From contig NW_004955487.1 of assembly GCF_000276665.1 (NCBI RefSeq), forward strand, positions 7,334,074-7,398,073: a DNA stretch of 64,000 nt, written 5' to 3'. Shown in pieces: positions 44,656-56,280 of this stretch. The notes beneath the pieces are model-generated. The model was not told where the DNA came from, did not search any database, and saw only the letters and a list, made by a program, of their open reading frames with translations. Made by a program: the position numbers and the translations under genes. The DNA comes from Chinchilla lanigera (Eukaryota; Chordata; Mammalia; Rodentia; Chinchillidae). Position 1 is the first letter of the stretch. Each line of letters begins with the position of its first letter.

Positions 44656-46284
44656 CCAACCACAAGATATATTTATTTTTAATTTATTTATCTAGAGAAT
44701 AAATGTGAGAGAAAATGTAATAAAGAAAAAGCTAGCAGTTTGAGGAAATATAAAAATGTACTAAAAATATTCAACCGTAGTCTCTAGGTTTACTAAATAT
44801 AGGCATTTAGCCACTAATCTACTTTAGTAATGAATTTTCTAGTGCAAACATTGGCGATAACATATAAATGAAATAATTTCAATATTAGTCATGTTTAATA
44901 TAAAATTCATGTCAATTCACTGTAACATTAAGCAAGTAATACATGTGCATTTATTGGGAGTCAGATTTTAGAGTTGAAAGGAAAAAACAGAAATAAGTAG
45001 CTTAATCTTAAATTCTCAACCCCTTGCTTTTGTACTTTCATGAAAAAGTACCTGTCTACTTAAGCCAGTAAGAGAAAGATGAGGAAAATCTAAATGGTAT
45101 GAAAAACTAGGACATGAGCATTCATTAGAAATCTTGGCATTACTAAAGGATTTGTAGTTTTTAAGATACAAAGCAGGAAATAAAGAGGTTGACATTTTTT
45201 CAAATAGAAATGGGAACTGGACAAGGAAGGATGGGGTGTGGGAGGAGAAGGGGAAGAAAAAGAATTACAGTAGGTGAAGTACGTGTATCTGTCCGCTAAA
45301 GTGCAAGTAAATACTATGCACGCAAACATGTACTAAAATAAAAAATAAACATTCTTTTTATAAAAAGAACACATTCCACATGTTGTGGACACGTTCGGAG
45401 ATAGGGTGGGAAGTGAGCAGCATAGGTTGCAATTACAGGACGAAGCAGAACACACAGAACTTCTCAGGTAAAGGAGCTGAATTATATAAGAAGCTGAAAG
45501 CTTGCTGGCAGCCCCACTTCGAGCCCTGGCTCACATTTCTTTGTTCTCATCTATTCAATATCTCTCTTGCCACCAAATTTTCTGCTCACTTTAATGGACT
45601 TGGCCTGAGCTTTGCCATCCTAAAATGCTCAGATCTGAGCTGTAAGGACACAGTGATATCTTATTCAAGTGCTTCACCTCAAGAGCAGCTTTTCACTTGA
45701 AAGGTAGGTCACAGACTGAATGCAACTCATCTAGTCTTTTCAGAGATCTATAAGAAATGGTGATGTATTCTAACAGATGTATCACCCATGTCTTGTACTT
45801 CCTTCTCATTCTATCTTTTCAGTTACTTCTCTGCAAAAACCCCTGGAAAACATCTACCCAAATACTGGTCATCTTGAGAAAATTAAACCACGTAACTATA
45901 TTATTTGATGTCTTAAATAAATCTATGACTTTTTCCCCAAACACTTCCCATCCCCACAGACAAATTCTTTTTCTCTTCTAGAAGATTCCTCCTTTCTTCT
46001 TTCAGGTTATTTTTTCAAATATTTAAGGAGGTAACTTTTCCGGTAAGTTTTGCACACTAGGTTGAGATTTGCATGAGTCTCCTTTTATTCTAGATGAGGA
46101 GGAAGATTTGTTTTTCGGAAAAGACTTGAGCTGGGTCACTTCTCATTGCACATCCACAAAGATCTTACCTTCTTCCTCATCATTTCACCAACTAGTGTTA
46201 CTGTGTAGAGTCCCGGAGGCTTCTTTGGTATCCCGAACAAGGAAATAGTGAAGAAATGTGTAAATGAAGGATCAGAAATAGTGT
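44656..46284. other. Unassigned AT-rich tract
   Basis: No supported gene. The plus frame 45380-45700 (106 codons) ends next to a donor-like aaaggtaggt, but no partner exon, domain or promoter is seen. Confidence 0.35.
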
Positions 46285-46440
46285 CTTTTGATTGGCTGTG
46301 TCCACACGCAAAAAGGGATTAAAAAGAGACTAATCTTCTGATTGGTCCTGTGAACAACAGCAGATTCAAGTGAAAGATTAAAAACAGCAAAGTTCTGATC
46401 AGTCCAAAATGGCACTTTTCTGATTGGTTCTGTGTACAGT
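46285..46440. repeat. Cluster of inverted CCAAT boxes
   Basis: gattgg occurs at about 46290, 46340 and 46422, with a variant gatcag at 46397, in a repeated context (ctgattggtcctgtg / ctgattggttctgtg). ATTGG is the complement of CCAAT, the NF-Y site. Such arrays are typical of LTR promoters or short VNTRs. No gene follows. Confidence 0.55.
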
Positions 46441-46929
46441 GATGATGGCGTCACTGTATTTGATGCCCCTCCTCCTGCTTTCTCCTCATGCTAGCCTCAG
46501 TCCTACACTTCTCAACATCCACTCATTCCTTCCTACAAGCAGGCAAAGATCCCTATCTTATCCCTCTGAAAACCACCATTGTAGAGGCACCATCAAAATG
46601 ACAATGACAAGTATTTTTTCACTGTCCCACTGCAGCTTCCATCTTCTCTATTCATCAAAAATTCTTAAGTTTCTAGTAGCATTCTTCTGTTTACCTGCCC
46701 CAGGAAATTTTAGGATCTCATATTTCACTTGGTGACATTTCACTCAGCATATCCCTCTCCTGTACTTCCTTTACAACTCTTTGTCTGGCTACTGTCCCTT
46801 GGCCTTTCCATTTCAAATCCTCCCCATCCACTGTTTATCCATCTATTATTTAAGTCAGTTTTTCATAAGACAATTCCAGCCTTGCTTTTCATCTTTCTCT
46901 GCATTTCTTTTCTCTCCTATCACATTGTA
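46441..46929. other. Unassigned pyrimidine-rich sequence
   Basis: Plus frames 46424-46735 and 46729-46935 overlap here. Both are serine/leucine/phenylalanine-rich, lack domains and reflect base composition. Confidence 0.35.
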
Positions 46930-47066
46930 ATCTAAGAATCTGAATCAAGGCAAGGAATGTGACTTCTCTAAGGACACCGAACCTCGTGTCTTTATACATG
47001 TCAGTCTAACAGTAACTAGCAAACTGTATAATACATTGTAAATGTTCAATAAATGTCTGTTCAAAA
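46930..47066 (+). mobile_element. L2 fossil, 3' end (plus)
   Basis: 'aatcaaggcaaggaatgtg', 'ctctaaggacaccg' and the terminal 'aatgttcaataaatgtctgt' fit the L2 3' end in order. Confidence 0.5.
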
Positions 47067-48664
47067 AAGATTCAAATAATTATTCACTCAGTAAAACAAA
47101 GCAACCTTTTTTATCATTTCTTTGTCATTTTCTTATATTCTGTATCAATTTCTTCACCTGTGAAATTCTCTAACTTTTTAACCCTTCCTTCCAAGTTTTT
47201 CTTTAATGTTCAATCATGGTTTATGCCACACTGTGTGAAGCATAGATTAGATGCAGAGCTAATCCTGCTTGGTTTGAACAATTCTTCTATTCCCCCCACC
47301 TGACAACAGTTCAGTCTAGTAAAATTCAGTGTGTTAGACCTAATGAACAACAAAAGGAACGGACACCAGGGGTCACCTGCACATCCCTAAGTGACAGAGC
47401 GTGGAGCTATATGGTGCTGTTCATCTTTACATGGAAAAGATGTCTGCACAAGTACAAATGCCTCGTGAAGGGTACAGACCATCATTTGTTCTGGACATGT
47501 ATTGAACAGCTTTTCTTATAAAATCTAGCATAGTTTATGAAGCAATCTAGAAAGGATGTGAACTATTGATGAGGTGTTCAGAGGAACAGGGAGGTGAAGA
47601 AGATAAGATCTTGCTGATAGGAGGAAGCGCTGAGTACAGTGGTTTTCTCCCTGAGGCAATAAACAAGTGCAATCACAGAGCAACTGGAAATCCAGGTGTG
47701 CTGGAGCCAAACTCAATTTGAAGCATAAAACTTCTTAACAGGCTGAGTTTCTGCCCACTGTGAATCTTCTGTGGGGCAATGAAGGAGAGGGGAAAGGCCA
47801 CTGCTCTAGAAGTATGCAAACAGTCTGCAGGGTCTCTGGGCCAGGATGAAAAACACAGAGGTCAAACTGTGTGATTCCTAAGAGCTCCCAAGGCTCTGAC
47901 CTCACACTTTCTACTCCTGCAATTAACCCCACCCCAAACTGCAACTTTCTGTGAGATGGTCGTAGTGCCATCCTTCACCATGCCATTACTGAGGACCTTC
48001 ATACATGGAAACATGTCAGTTATTTTATTATGAATTCTCAGCTATGTGTCTCCTACCTATACTCTTATCAATCAATTGAATTCCTGAGCCATTTCTCCCT
48101 GTATTTCTGATAGCTTTTGCATTCACTTTTTCAGTAATTATTTTGATGTTTCCTGAGTGTAACAAAGTTTAAGCATGTATATATTAGTAACTCCTTTTTT
48201 GGTGATAGAAACAAAGGGGAGATTTTTCAAGTTATTGTGTTGTTGTTATTGTTGCTTGTGGGGTTTTACATGTCACTTCCCAAAGAGAAGAACTCAGGTA
48301 AATGGATTAATGATGATTATTGGATGAAATACTTCGGTTGAAAGAGAAAACCGTCACTAATGCAGAACACAAATGACTGGAATGTGTCACCCACATGCAG
48401 AGAGATGGGGCTTCTCTAAGGGAAATACCTCAAACTCTGCAACAGAGGTTGATAAGAGATCTAGACTGCCTAAGTCCTAAATATTGATTTTAATGCCTCC
48501 TTTTCTTCACTGCTGTCAACTATTACTTTATTCTTGTCAATATTTCAGCTCATGATAGCAGCATTTGCTACTTAGTTATAGCTCTGCCTCCTGCTAGACA
48601 TTATGAACTCCTAAAGGGCAAGGGCAGTCATCCCATCTGCAAACCTAGCTAACTGGAAAAATTT
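47067..48664. other. Unassigned sequence
   Basis: No gene recognised. A short L2-like word (aactcctaaagggcaagg) occurs near 48606. Minus frames at 47525-47716 and 47735-47971 have no domain. Confidence 0.35.
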
Positions 48665-48667
48665 TCT

Positions 48668-48815
48668 ATATCGGGGATCCTCAAGTCATATCATGGGTCT
48701 GTGGCTCATTAGGAACAGGACTGCACAACAGCAAGTGAAGTTTTCTGTGTTTCCACCCACTACCCATCACTCTATCACTCCCTAAACTCTACCCCCTGTC
48801 AGATCAGTGGGCGCA
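48668..48815. mobile_element. DNA-transposon fossil
   Basis: 'ggggatcctcaagtcatatc', 'gtctgtggctcattaggaac', 'aggactgcacaacagcaag' and 'ccctgtcagatcagtgg' follow the ordered landmarks of a well-known mammalian non-autonomous DNA transposon. In its consensus a 'cggtccgtggcctgttagga' block and a 'cagatcag' block occur. I cannot name the subfamily. Confidence 0.6.
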
Positions 48816-48960
48816 CTCTGGAGTCTGAGATAAAAGGACAGCAAATTCTCAGCTTGGGCAACTTAGCAACTTAGTGAAAACCAGTATCAGAACACAATTT
48901 TTAAAAATTAAGAAAAAGGCTAGGAATATGACTCAATGTGAAACCACTAAACTAAATCTG
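48816..48960 (+). mobile_element. B1-dID composite SINE (plus)
   Basis: 'gcgcactctggagtctgag', 'cagcttgggcaacttagc', 'aacttagtgaaaaccag' (B1 part) are followed by 'ggctaggaatatgactca' (degenerate ID). Confidence 0.8.
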
Positions 48961-48998
48961 AGAGAAGAGGGAGAGAGGGAGAGAGGGAGAGAATGAGA
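48961..48998. repeat. (GAGAGAGG)n purine repeat
   Basis: About four units in the tail of the preceding B1-dID. Confidence 0.9.
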
Positions 48999-49439
48999 AT
49001 GTTTCTACTGAGGCCAGCTCTTCTTAAGATTATATCCTAATCTTGGTTCTGAAGGTTTCTGATTTATTACTAAGAGGATGAGCCCTTCCTTTATATACTA
49101 TCAAGGGGATTTTTTGAGTTGAACATATATCTTTCAGTTTTCCACTAATAAACTTCAACTCTTCATTTTCTTTCTTTAGCAGTAGCAATTTGATTGCACA
49201 GTTCTTACTGTTACTCCTTGCTTCTCCAGTCACTGGCAAATCCCACCAACCTCTACAAAACCATATTCCAGCCTGTTCAAGGGCAGATTGATGTATCATT
49301 TACTTCCAGCAAGTGGTCGGGTTTTCATTGCAGTTGGGTAGCAGGTGGTCCCACTATAAATTCCGCACTATTGCCAACATTTTTATACTGCTTCCAATTC
49401 CAACCATCAGAGACATAGGATCAAAACTCTTGCAAATTA
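48999..49439. other. Unassigned sequence
   Basis: No gene or repeat is recognised. The minus frame 49030-49299 has no domain. Confidence 0.35.
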
Positions 49440-50165
49440 CAGAGAAAGGATGTCTTAATTTTTTGAGGCTGCCATAACAAAATACCATAGACTTGGGCTT
49501 AAAAGCTAAAGCATATTTTCTCAGAGTTCTGAAAACTAAGATGTCTAAGATGAAATTTGCAGCAGGATTTGGCTTCTGGTGCAGGCTCTATTTCTGCAAA
49601 TTCTGCCTTCTTGCTGTTTCTTCACCTAGGAGAAAGAGAAGTCTGAGGTTTCCCTTTTTCTTTCATGAGGACACTGGTTCTATCAGGTTATTGGTCCATT
49701 CTTCTGACAATGAAGCTTGACTGTGTCAGTGTGATTGCCATGGGATCCTCCCAGTGGATTAGCGAAGCACACAGGTGGGTGTGTAAGGGTGGTGGTGGAG
49801 GGTAATCTTAGGTCTATATCTGGTCCTGGACCCTTCCTCACTACTTCTGTTCTCTTCTCTGATTCCTGTCCACCATGAGCTAAGCATATTTGTTCTACCA
49901 TAATTTACATCCACAAGGATGCTTCTGAAATGGAGCCACCCAACATGGACTGCATCGCCTGAAACCATGAGCCAAATTAAAGCTCTCCTCCCTTAATTTA
50001 TGTTTGTCAGATGTATGTGTCTCAGCAATGGGATAGCTGACTAATATAACTCCTAGGAGCTCTTTCAACCTTAATCACTTCTTCATGCTCATTGAGCTAA
50101 TCCAGTTATGTGTGGGTGGAAGGCTTCCACATATAAATTTCACAGGAGGACACAATTCACCCTAT
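49440..50165 (-). mobile_element. MaLR/MLT1 LTR (minus), split by another LTR
   Basis: The left part 49440-49700 ('gaggctgccataacaaaata', 'cagagttctgaaaactaag', 'gaggacactggttctatca') and the right part at about 50056-50165 ('tcaaccttaatcacttcttc', 'gaaggcttccacatat', 'ggaggacacaattcaccct') are the two halves of one reversed MLT1. A plus-strand LTR sits between them. Confidence 0.72.
49704..50055 (+). mobile_element. MaLR LTR (plus) nested in MLT1
   Basis: 'gaagcttgactgtgtcagtg', 'ccaccatgagctaagcatat', 'ctgaaaccatgagccaaatt', 'aaagctctcctccctt' and the terminal 'gggatagctgactaat' give the 3' half of a rodent MaLR LTR in plus orientation. It lies inside the older, reversed MLT1. Confidence 0.72.
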
Positions 50166-50585
50166 AAAAATGTCAGTAGTTGATAACATTACATTAATCA
50201 ACTATGGGAATGTGAGGCCAATACCTCTGTCAAAGTGATCTTCATGAGAAGATGACAACCTAGGGTCACATATCATGGGGACTCTGAGCAGCAGCCACCA
50301 TGTACTCCTTTGGAGTACATACCATCAGCTGTAATGCATACCCTCACACATGGCCACGAATCTTGAATTGTGACTGAATATAAAGGGTCAGCCTCTGTCC
50401 CCACATTCCAGACAATTCTGCAGGGCTCTCCTGGCTGCCAAATTTAATGGTATTTCCTATACTCTTTTTACTGCCTCAGGGATCATCTTCTTTTACCAGA
50501 CCAGGAAATTTCCCATGCAGGGATCTTGTCCTTGGAGAAGTTCCCAGGAACCCAATCAATGCTGTGGGAAACCAAAACAAGTATT
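50166..50585. other. Unassigned sequence
   Basis: No gene or repeat is recognised. The plus frames 50447-50767 run into the gap and are not reliable. Confidence 0.35.
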
Positions 50586-50664
50586 TTATTTTATTTTTTA
50601 TTTTTATTTTTTTTTTTTGTTTTTCTCCGGTACCGGGAACCGAACTCACGACCTTGCGCTTGCC
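50586..50664 (-). mobile_element. ID SINE (minus), cut by the assembly gap
   Basis: A T-run is followed by 'ctccggtaccgggaaccgaa' and 'ctcacgaccttgcgcttgcc', matching the ID SINE at 21484 up to the gap. The remainder of the SINE is presumably hidden in the gap. Confidence 0.92.
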
Positions 50665-50764
50665 NNNNNNNNNNNNNNNNNNNNNNNNNNNNNNNNNNNN
50701 NNNNNNNNNNNNNNNNNNNNNNNNNNNNNNNNNNNNNNNNNNNNNNNNNNNNNNNNNNNNNNNN
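50665..50764. other. Assembly gap, 100 N
   Basis: Exactly 100 unknown bases, the convention for a gap of unknown length. Sequence and size here cannot be inferred. Confidence 1.
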
Positions 50765-51584
50765 TAAGGTTGGAGTTTTCCTGAGTTCCTGATTCTCTTG
50801 TTCATTTGCTGAGTTTGTCTCACGTTAGATACATTCAGATTAATGTATCTAACACAGACCTCTTCCCTGGCTTGAGACTTGTGTATCTGGCAGCCTCAGG
50901 GTGGGCAACTAGATATCTAATAGGTTTTTAAAACCTATAGTGATTTTTTTTTTTTTTTAAAACAAGTATTTTAAAATAGAAAACTTTGAAGTAAGGGACT
51001 TTTCCTCATCACATCTAAACTTTTATGTACCAGAAAAATTCATAAAATGCTACAATAAGAGTAACCATATGAAATACACTTACCATACTTGTATTAATTA
51101 GGCTACCATAGCACCATAAATATATAATTAAAATCACTATTAAATATGTATTATCCAACAACATCATTTATGAAATAGACTTTTTTATGAACCAGTAATT
51201 TGCACTTGGGAATGCAGTTAGTACTGCAATTCTGTGAATCACAAGCTTAAAAATTAGAATTCAAAATAAGTCCATTCTTTATTCCAACTCTTATATCATG
51301 CTGAAAACAATTCATATTTTTATTAGAACAGAATTACTTAACCTAAATATTTTGCAGTTGTATTATATTTGTTATGATTATTAATTAAATTTATAGAAAG
51401 CTATTTCTTCTAGCTATAATTAGTCACAGCAAAACTATTTTGTATCAACATATATACCTGCCTACTTCTGATGATGGTGTGCAAAATTAACAGGACAAAG
51501 AAATTATCAAATCTTTTTCAGCTTCCAAATCCCAAAACATAGTATACTATTTCAATTAATTAATATGTTTATTAATTATTTTGG
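50765..51584. other. Unassigned AT-rich sequence
   Basis: No gene or repeat is recognised. Confidence 0.35.
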
Positions 51585-51700
51585 TACTGGGGTTGAATAC
51601 AGAACCTTCACTCTGAACTACATCTCCAGACTTTTCTAAAATTTTATTTTAAGTTAGGGTCCTAGTAACTATCAGATTTCTCAGGTTGTTTAGTCAGAAG
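51585..51700 (-). mobile_element. Degraded B1-dID (minus)
   Basis: 'ggtactggggttgaatacag', 'ctgaactacatctccagac' (reversed degenerate ID) run into 'taagttagggtcctagtaac' (decayed reversed B1 start). Confidence 0.65.
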
Positions 51701-52039
51701 TGAGTCTGTGATGTCAGAAATGAGATGCTGTGTGCTGTCTTATGGTGGCTAGTAGCTGACCCAGGCATGACACAGTTAAGAACCACCACAGGATTGGGGA
51801 ATAGGCTGAATTCTGGGCCCTAACCTGCTGCTCATTGAAAGCATGATTTGTGTTTTCTTGTGGTACATAAAAGCCATTTTTGATATGCACCGTGACTTTT
51901 TAGTGGAACTGACAGAAATCCAACAGATAGCTAAGAACAGTACAAAGTTTGTTCTTTATTTTTTATTTTTTACTGCTGTAAATATTGGGCCAAATTTTTT
52001 CTCAACTGGGCATAGGGGTATGTTGATGATTTAAGGAGT
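51701..52039. other. Unassigned sequence
   Basis: No gene or repeat is confidently seen. It could be part of the LTR-like region that follows. Confidence 0.35.
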
Positions 52040-53245
52040 GTCTGTATAGGAGCTGGCCAGACAGAGCTGACCAGCCCTGTATTTTCATGATCTCAGCCCC
52101 CTTTAAGATTGAACACACCAAGATGAGAAGTTCACAGGGATACATGACTACCCCAGAAGTCTCCAGCTTGTCCTAAACCCATGAACACCTGGAGTCCAGG
52201 AATTGTGGAGTCCCAGATGCCTGACAGGACCCCAAAGAGAAACCATCCTCTCCCAACAGCTGAGGTCAAGGGGCTGTTTGTCCCTAAGAGAAGAATGCAC
52301 TTCTTTTGTTGATAGTTCTAAAACAGTCAAACCGCTGGTGGTGACCATAATTCAAAATCAGATCTTGCTTCCACATCTGAGGTTCATCAAGAAATCTTTG
52401 AAGACCTAGAGCAGTCAAGGTGAGGGTTCCTTGGTCTCTGAGTAGGTTGAGACAATGTTCCTATTCAGGTGGAAGTAGTTACAAAAGACAGAACTTCCAC
52501 CCTCAATTTCCCTCAAAGATTTTCAGGGGTGAGGGCTCTCAGCGGGGAATGGTACATTAGAAACCAAGGAGATAAATCCCCCTGTTCCTTTGTTCAGCTG
52601 TAAACATCAAATGGTTATCCATGTTTCCATAACCCTAAGACAGGGAAGTTGTATGAACCACTCCCTTCTCTCTGGTCTACCATAAACCAAACACCACCTT
52701 CCTGATTATTCAGTGTTACTTAGGAGGGTGTGCAGATTGCTACTGTCAGAAAGCGACAGTGGGAGGTGTCTTGGTCAGTGTTGTCTGACCCTGTAAATAG
52801 CAGAACCTGAGTTCTCCAGGCCCTCTTCTGCCTTCACCCTCTTCTTCCCTTCACCCTTCTCCTTGTTCCTGCTGCCATCTTGTACTCTTCAATAAATGTA
52901 ATTATTTATGGCATACTATGAGGTGCACACTGAGTGATTCTTTCCTTGCTGTACAGGAGAATCTGGACAAATTTTGGACCACTCACTTGTAACTGTTTTT
53001 TCAGCCACAAGGATTCTGGAACTGCAACACCAGGAGTGAGATAAGGATCCACTGAACCCCAGCCCACAGCTAATCCTTAAAAGCTATCCTCTCTCCTTTG
53101 TGGTGTGCCAGCCTGAACCCCTCTAACTGGAGTACAGCCCCTCTAACTGACCGAGCTGGAGTCCTTCCCTGTCTTCTAACTTTCTGATTAAAGCTTCTGT
53201 TTTCTGTAAAGCTGTGCTTTAGTTTTAATTTCCATTTTCACCACA
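52040..53245 (+). mobile_element. ERV LTR-like region (plus)
   Basis: The layout resembles a retroviral LTR: a long GC-balanced U3-like stretch, a ccctgtaaatagcagaacc box, a pyrimidine-rich R-like segment (52815-52880), AATAAA at about 52890 and then a U5-like segment. A second segment at 53040-53245 repeats part of this pattern (cccctctaactg twice, then a gattaaagcttct signal). No gag, pol or env sequence and no clear TSD are seen, so it is at most solo LTRs. The exact ends are uncertain. Confidence 0.45.
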
Positions 53246-53264
53246 GCAAGAGATCCATGCTAAC

Positions 53265-53410
53265 TAGTGATGGAATCCTCCCACAAGTTAATCTCTCTAA
53301 TCCCCAGTGTCTTTATCTCTAAGTCAGGACTGATAATAAGAATGCTACATCAAAGAGCAGTGGAACAGAGGATGACTGCCTCAGAGCATCTCAAGTAGCA
53401 AGTAGGAAAG
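53265..53410 (+). mobile_element. MIR fossil (plus)
   Basis: 'acaagttaatctctctaatc', 'cagtgtctttatctctaagt', 'caggactgataataagaatg' and 'ctacatcaaagagcagtgg' follow MIR order. Confidence 0.7.
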
Positions 53411-53724
53411 AAAGGTGAGCTGCAGTTAGTGTGAAGTTTTGTGTATGAAAGGAACTTTGAAAGCTATAAAGCATTATCTGTCAGTACAGTGTGACTTTAG
53501 TAAACTATTGTCACTGAGTTAAAGGTCTGGCTACCCCACACTGTAAGACCAATGAATTGGTAAGAATTATTTTTATTCAAGACCAGCAATCTTAAGAATG
53601 TAGAGGGCCTGCACCCTCAAAGCCCTGTCTTGGGGATCTCAGGAGTGCAAAGGACATTTATGAGAAGGGAAAGGAGAGAAAGGCTATGCAGCATGAGTGG
53701 GTCTTCTGCCTTCCTGTCATTCAG

Positions 53725-53768
53725 GGTGTGTGTCATGTGTGTGGTGTGGTGTGTGTGTGTGTGTGGGT
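53725..53768. repeat. (TG)n microsatellite
   Basis: TG/TGG units. The His/Thr-rich minus frame across it is an artefact. Confidence 0.92.
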
Positions 53769-53844
53769 TTTGTATTTTGACTGTAATTAAGCCCAGCAAC
53801 TTTTAGCTATATCCCCACCTTCCCACCACCCCCTCTTTTCTTTA

Positions 53845-53965
53845 AATTTTGACAAGCTCTTGTTAAATCACTAAATTACCTGAGCTGGACTCAGACTTGC
53901 TATTCTCCTGCCTCAGCCTCCCAGAGTGCTGGGGTGAAGGCGTATGACACCACATCAGGCTCTTA
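53845..53965 (-). mobile_element. B1 SINE (minus)
   Basis: 'tgttaaatcactaaattacc', 'tattctcctgcctcagcctc', 'ccagagtgctggggtgaagg' and 'gacaccacatcaggct' are the complement of B1. Confidence 0.8.
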
Positions 53966-54299
53966 TTTTTATTTTTTTCTGAGAAAGGTATATTGCAATG
54001 ACCCCTCTTGGCCAACTGTTGTATTTTCTTTTCAGACAGACATAATTACTTTCCTGCAGCAAGTTCATGCTTATCCTATGTATTAGTTGACAGCACAGTA
54101 AGAACTGTTTACCATAGAACTAAAGACAAAGAGAGGACATTACAACAATCACTGTGTACTCTAGATTTTGTGAACCTTAAGAAAGACTTAATGGTTAGCA
54201 TCTTAACCATGTAAGATGGCTTCGCTAATGGACTGTGAAGGGGATTAAGGAGGGTGGAGGGGAGAACTCCAAAGGAGAGATCCTATTATGACACCCAGG

Positions 54300-54520
54300 T
54301 CGCTGCTCCAGGAGGAATAATGACAGCTATTATAAGTCATTGTGCCAAATAATAAAACTACATATTACTAGACATTACAACAGAATTAAAGTTAGGTTTC
54401 TTTTTCTCCTTTCTATAGAGGAGAGATTGAAAATCAGAGAGGTAAGTGATTTGTCTAAATTCCAACATCTACCATACAGTGGAACCCAGGGCCAAAAGTA
54501 TAGTTTGCAATTTAAAGTTT
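54300..54520 (-). mobile_element. MIR fossil (minus)
   Basis: 'gattgaaaatcagagaggta', 'agtgatttgtctaaattcc' and 'gtggaacccagggcc' follow reverse MIR in order. The plus frame 54340-54636 across it is incidental. Confidence 0.6.
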
Positions 54521-55749
54521 GGAATTCCCTTCTTATATTCTGTTACTTCTCTAAAGACAATGGTGGGGATAATTTTAATCCCTTATTCTCTAAAATCTCT
54601 TTCAGTGTGAACATTTACAGATCCATCAGTTGGTAAATTTCTCCTGCCTTCCACTCAATGTCAGACATTTTCCAAGTTACCAAGTTATAGCTCGTTGGCT
54701 TTGTGCGTTTTTAATACAGTACAGTTTTTAACATTCGTGTTTTTAATCTCAAATTGCTGGCAACTTTATAGGACTTAATAAGACACTATCCACAGGCAAA
54801 ATACGGGAAATGATGGAAATGAGTGTGTCATCCTGTGGGCTGTCTCACAATGCGACTTAGCACTGTGGTGTGCTGGCCACATGGTCTCACAGTGACAAAG
54901 GTGGTCATTGGGAAAATAGCCTGTTTTTAGGTTCTTTTCTTCCTTTTATTTTTAAAATAAAGTCATTGACTGGGGTGGGAGAAAAGGAATAATATATTAA
55001 ATATGCTGATTATTTAAGAACAAAGGTAGAGATAGGGATGGAAGGAAGATTAAATCTTTTGAGTGTTACCCAGAATTTGGTCTCAATCACTCTAAGGGAG
55101 CAGGTGGGTTCTTAGCAGCTTGCTTTAGGTGGAAAGGTTATTAGGCACCTGTAAGTGTTAGAACCTTTTAGCACCCCTGCCAAAATCAGATCCCTAAAGA
55201 GTCATGTATTCATAAAATATCCATTAAAAAATAAGCATTTTGTAGGCACTGTGATGTGGGTTGTAATAGAGTTCTAATATGTAAAGAAATATATAGACTA
55301 AAATAATTTAATGATTTTTTTGTTACAAAAATAGCAATTAAAGGTTATTTAATAGCATGTCTATCTCTTCCTCCCTATGTGTGATCTATATTATATTATG
55401 AAGAAATCTTTATTCTGAAAATAAGAACCATTTCCAAGCTTACAAGAAAGAGAATCTGGTGTTCTGGATTTTTAAAGATTTGTGTATTATTATAGCTGGG
55501 TCAGATCATTTGAAATGGCACTTGAGAACTGAAGAAAAACTTTTACTTTTAAAAAAATTATTGGTACATGTTTGTAGTATGTAATACTTAATTCCTTGTA
55601 AGGAATTAGTTCATGTATATAACATATGTTAATTCCTTTTATTCAACAACATTTTCTAGGAGTCCTTAGATCCTCTTAAAATTTAAATTACATTTTCACA
55701 TTAACTAATGTAGTAAAACAGAATAGCAGTGAAGGAAAAACAATAATAT
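54521..55749. other. Unassigned AT-rich tract
   Basis: No gene or named repeat. A small perfect palindrome, taattcctt-gt-aaggaatta, lies at 55589-55608. Confidence 0.35.
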
Positions 55750-55774
55750 TTAATAAAAAACTTATATGGTAAAT

Positions 55775-56280
55775 ATATAATGGGGGATATGTTCTAAGAA
55801 TATCCAGGGATGCCTAGAACCATGGATAACACTTCTATGTGCCCGGCAGAATTGCCTGATGATACTAGAATTATCTGTCCTTCCATTTTCTATGCTCTGG
55901 TGTCTCCTTTGGATCAATATTCTTGGGATTTCAGGTCCCAAGAATATTTTGTTAACCAATATAAGGGTTATATTATTTTGTTAACCAATATAAGGGTTAC
56001 TTGAGCACAAGTACTGCCATATGGCAAAAGTCAATCTGATAACCAGGAAAGCTACTGACAGACTAGTAGGAGGGTAGTGCATATGATGTAGATACACTGA
56101 ACAAAAGGATGATTTATTTCCATAGCAGGATAGAGCAAGATTTTGCAAGATTTCATCATTCTACTCAGTGTGACATACAGTTCTAAACTTAAAACTTTTT
56201 TATTTCTAGAATTTTCCATTTACTATTTTCAGATTGCAATTGATCATAGGTAACTGAAATTGCAAAGAGTAAAACTGAGA
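55775..56280. mobile_element. Tigger-like DNA transposon, interrupted
   Basis: The left part ('gggggatatgttctaagaat', 'gatgcctagaaccatgga') and right terminus ('taggtaactgaaattgcaaa', 'gagtaaaactgagaacaaag', 'gagatttactgtaca') follow a Tigger-type non-autonomous element. Its middle, 55865-55999, holds a palindrome and a 25-bp tandem copy and does not match. It is a non-coding fossil. Confidence 0.68.

Noticed and set aside
45380..45700. 106-codon frame ending at a donor-like aaaggtaggt, as a possible exon
   Set aside because: No partner exon, acceptor, domain or reading-frame conservation can be shown from one sequence.
46424..46935. Two overlapping Ser/Leu/Phe-rich frames
   Set aside because: Explained by pyrimidine-rich composition; no signal of selection can be seen.
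49030..49299. 89-codon minus frame with a Lys/Glu-rich part
   Set aside because: No recognised domain and no supporting context.
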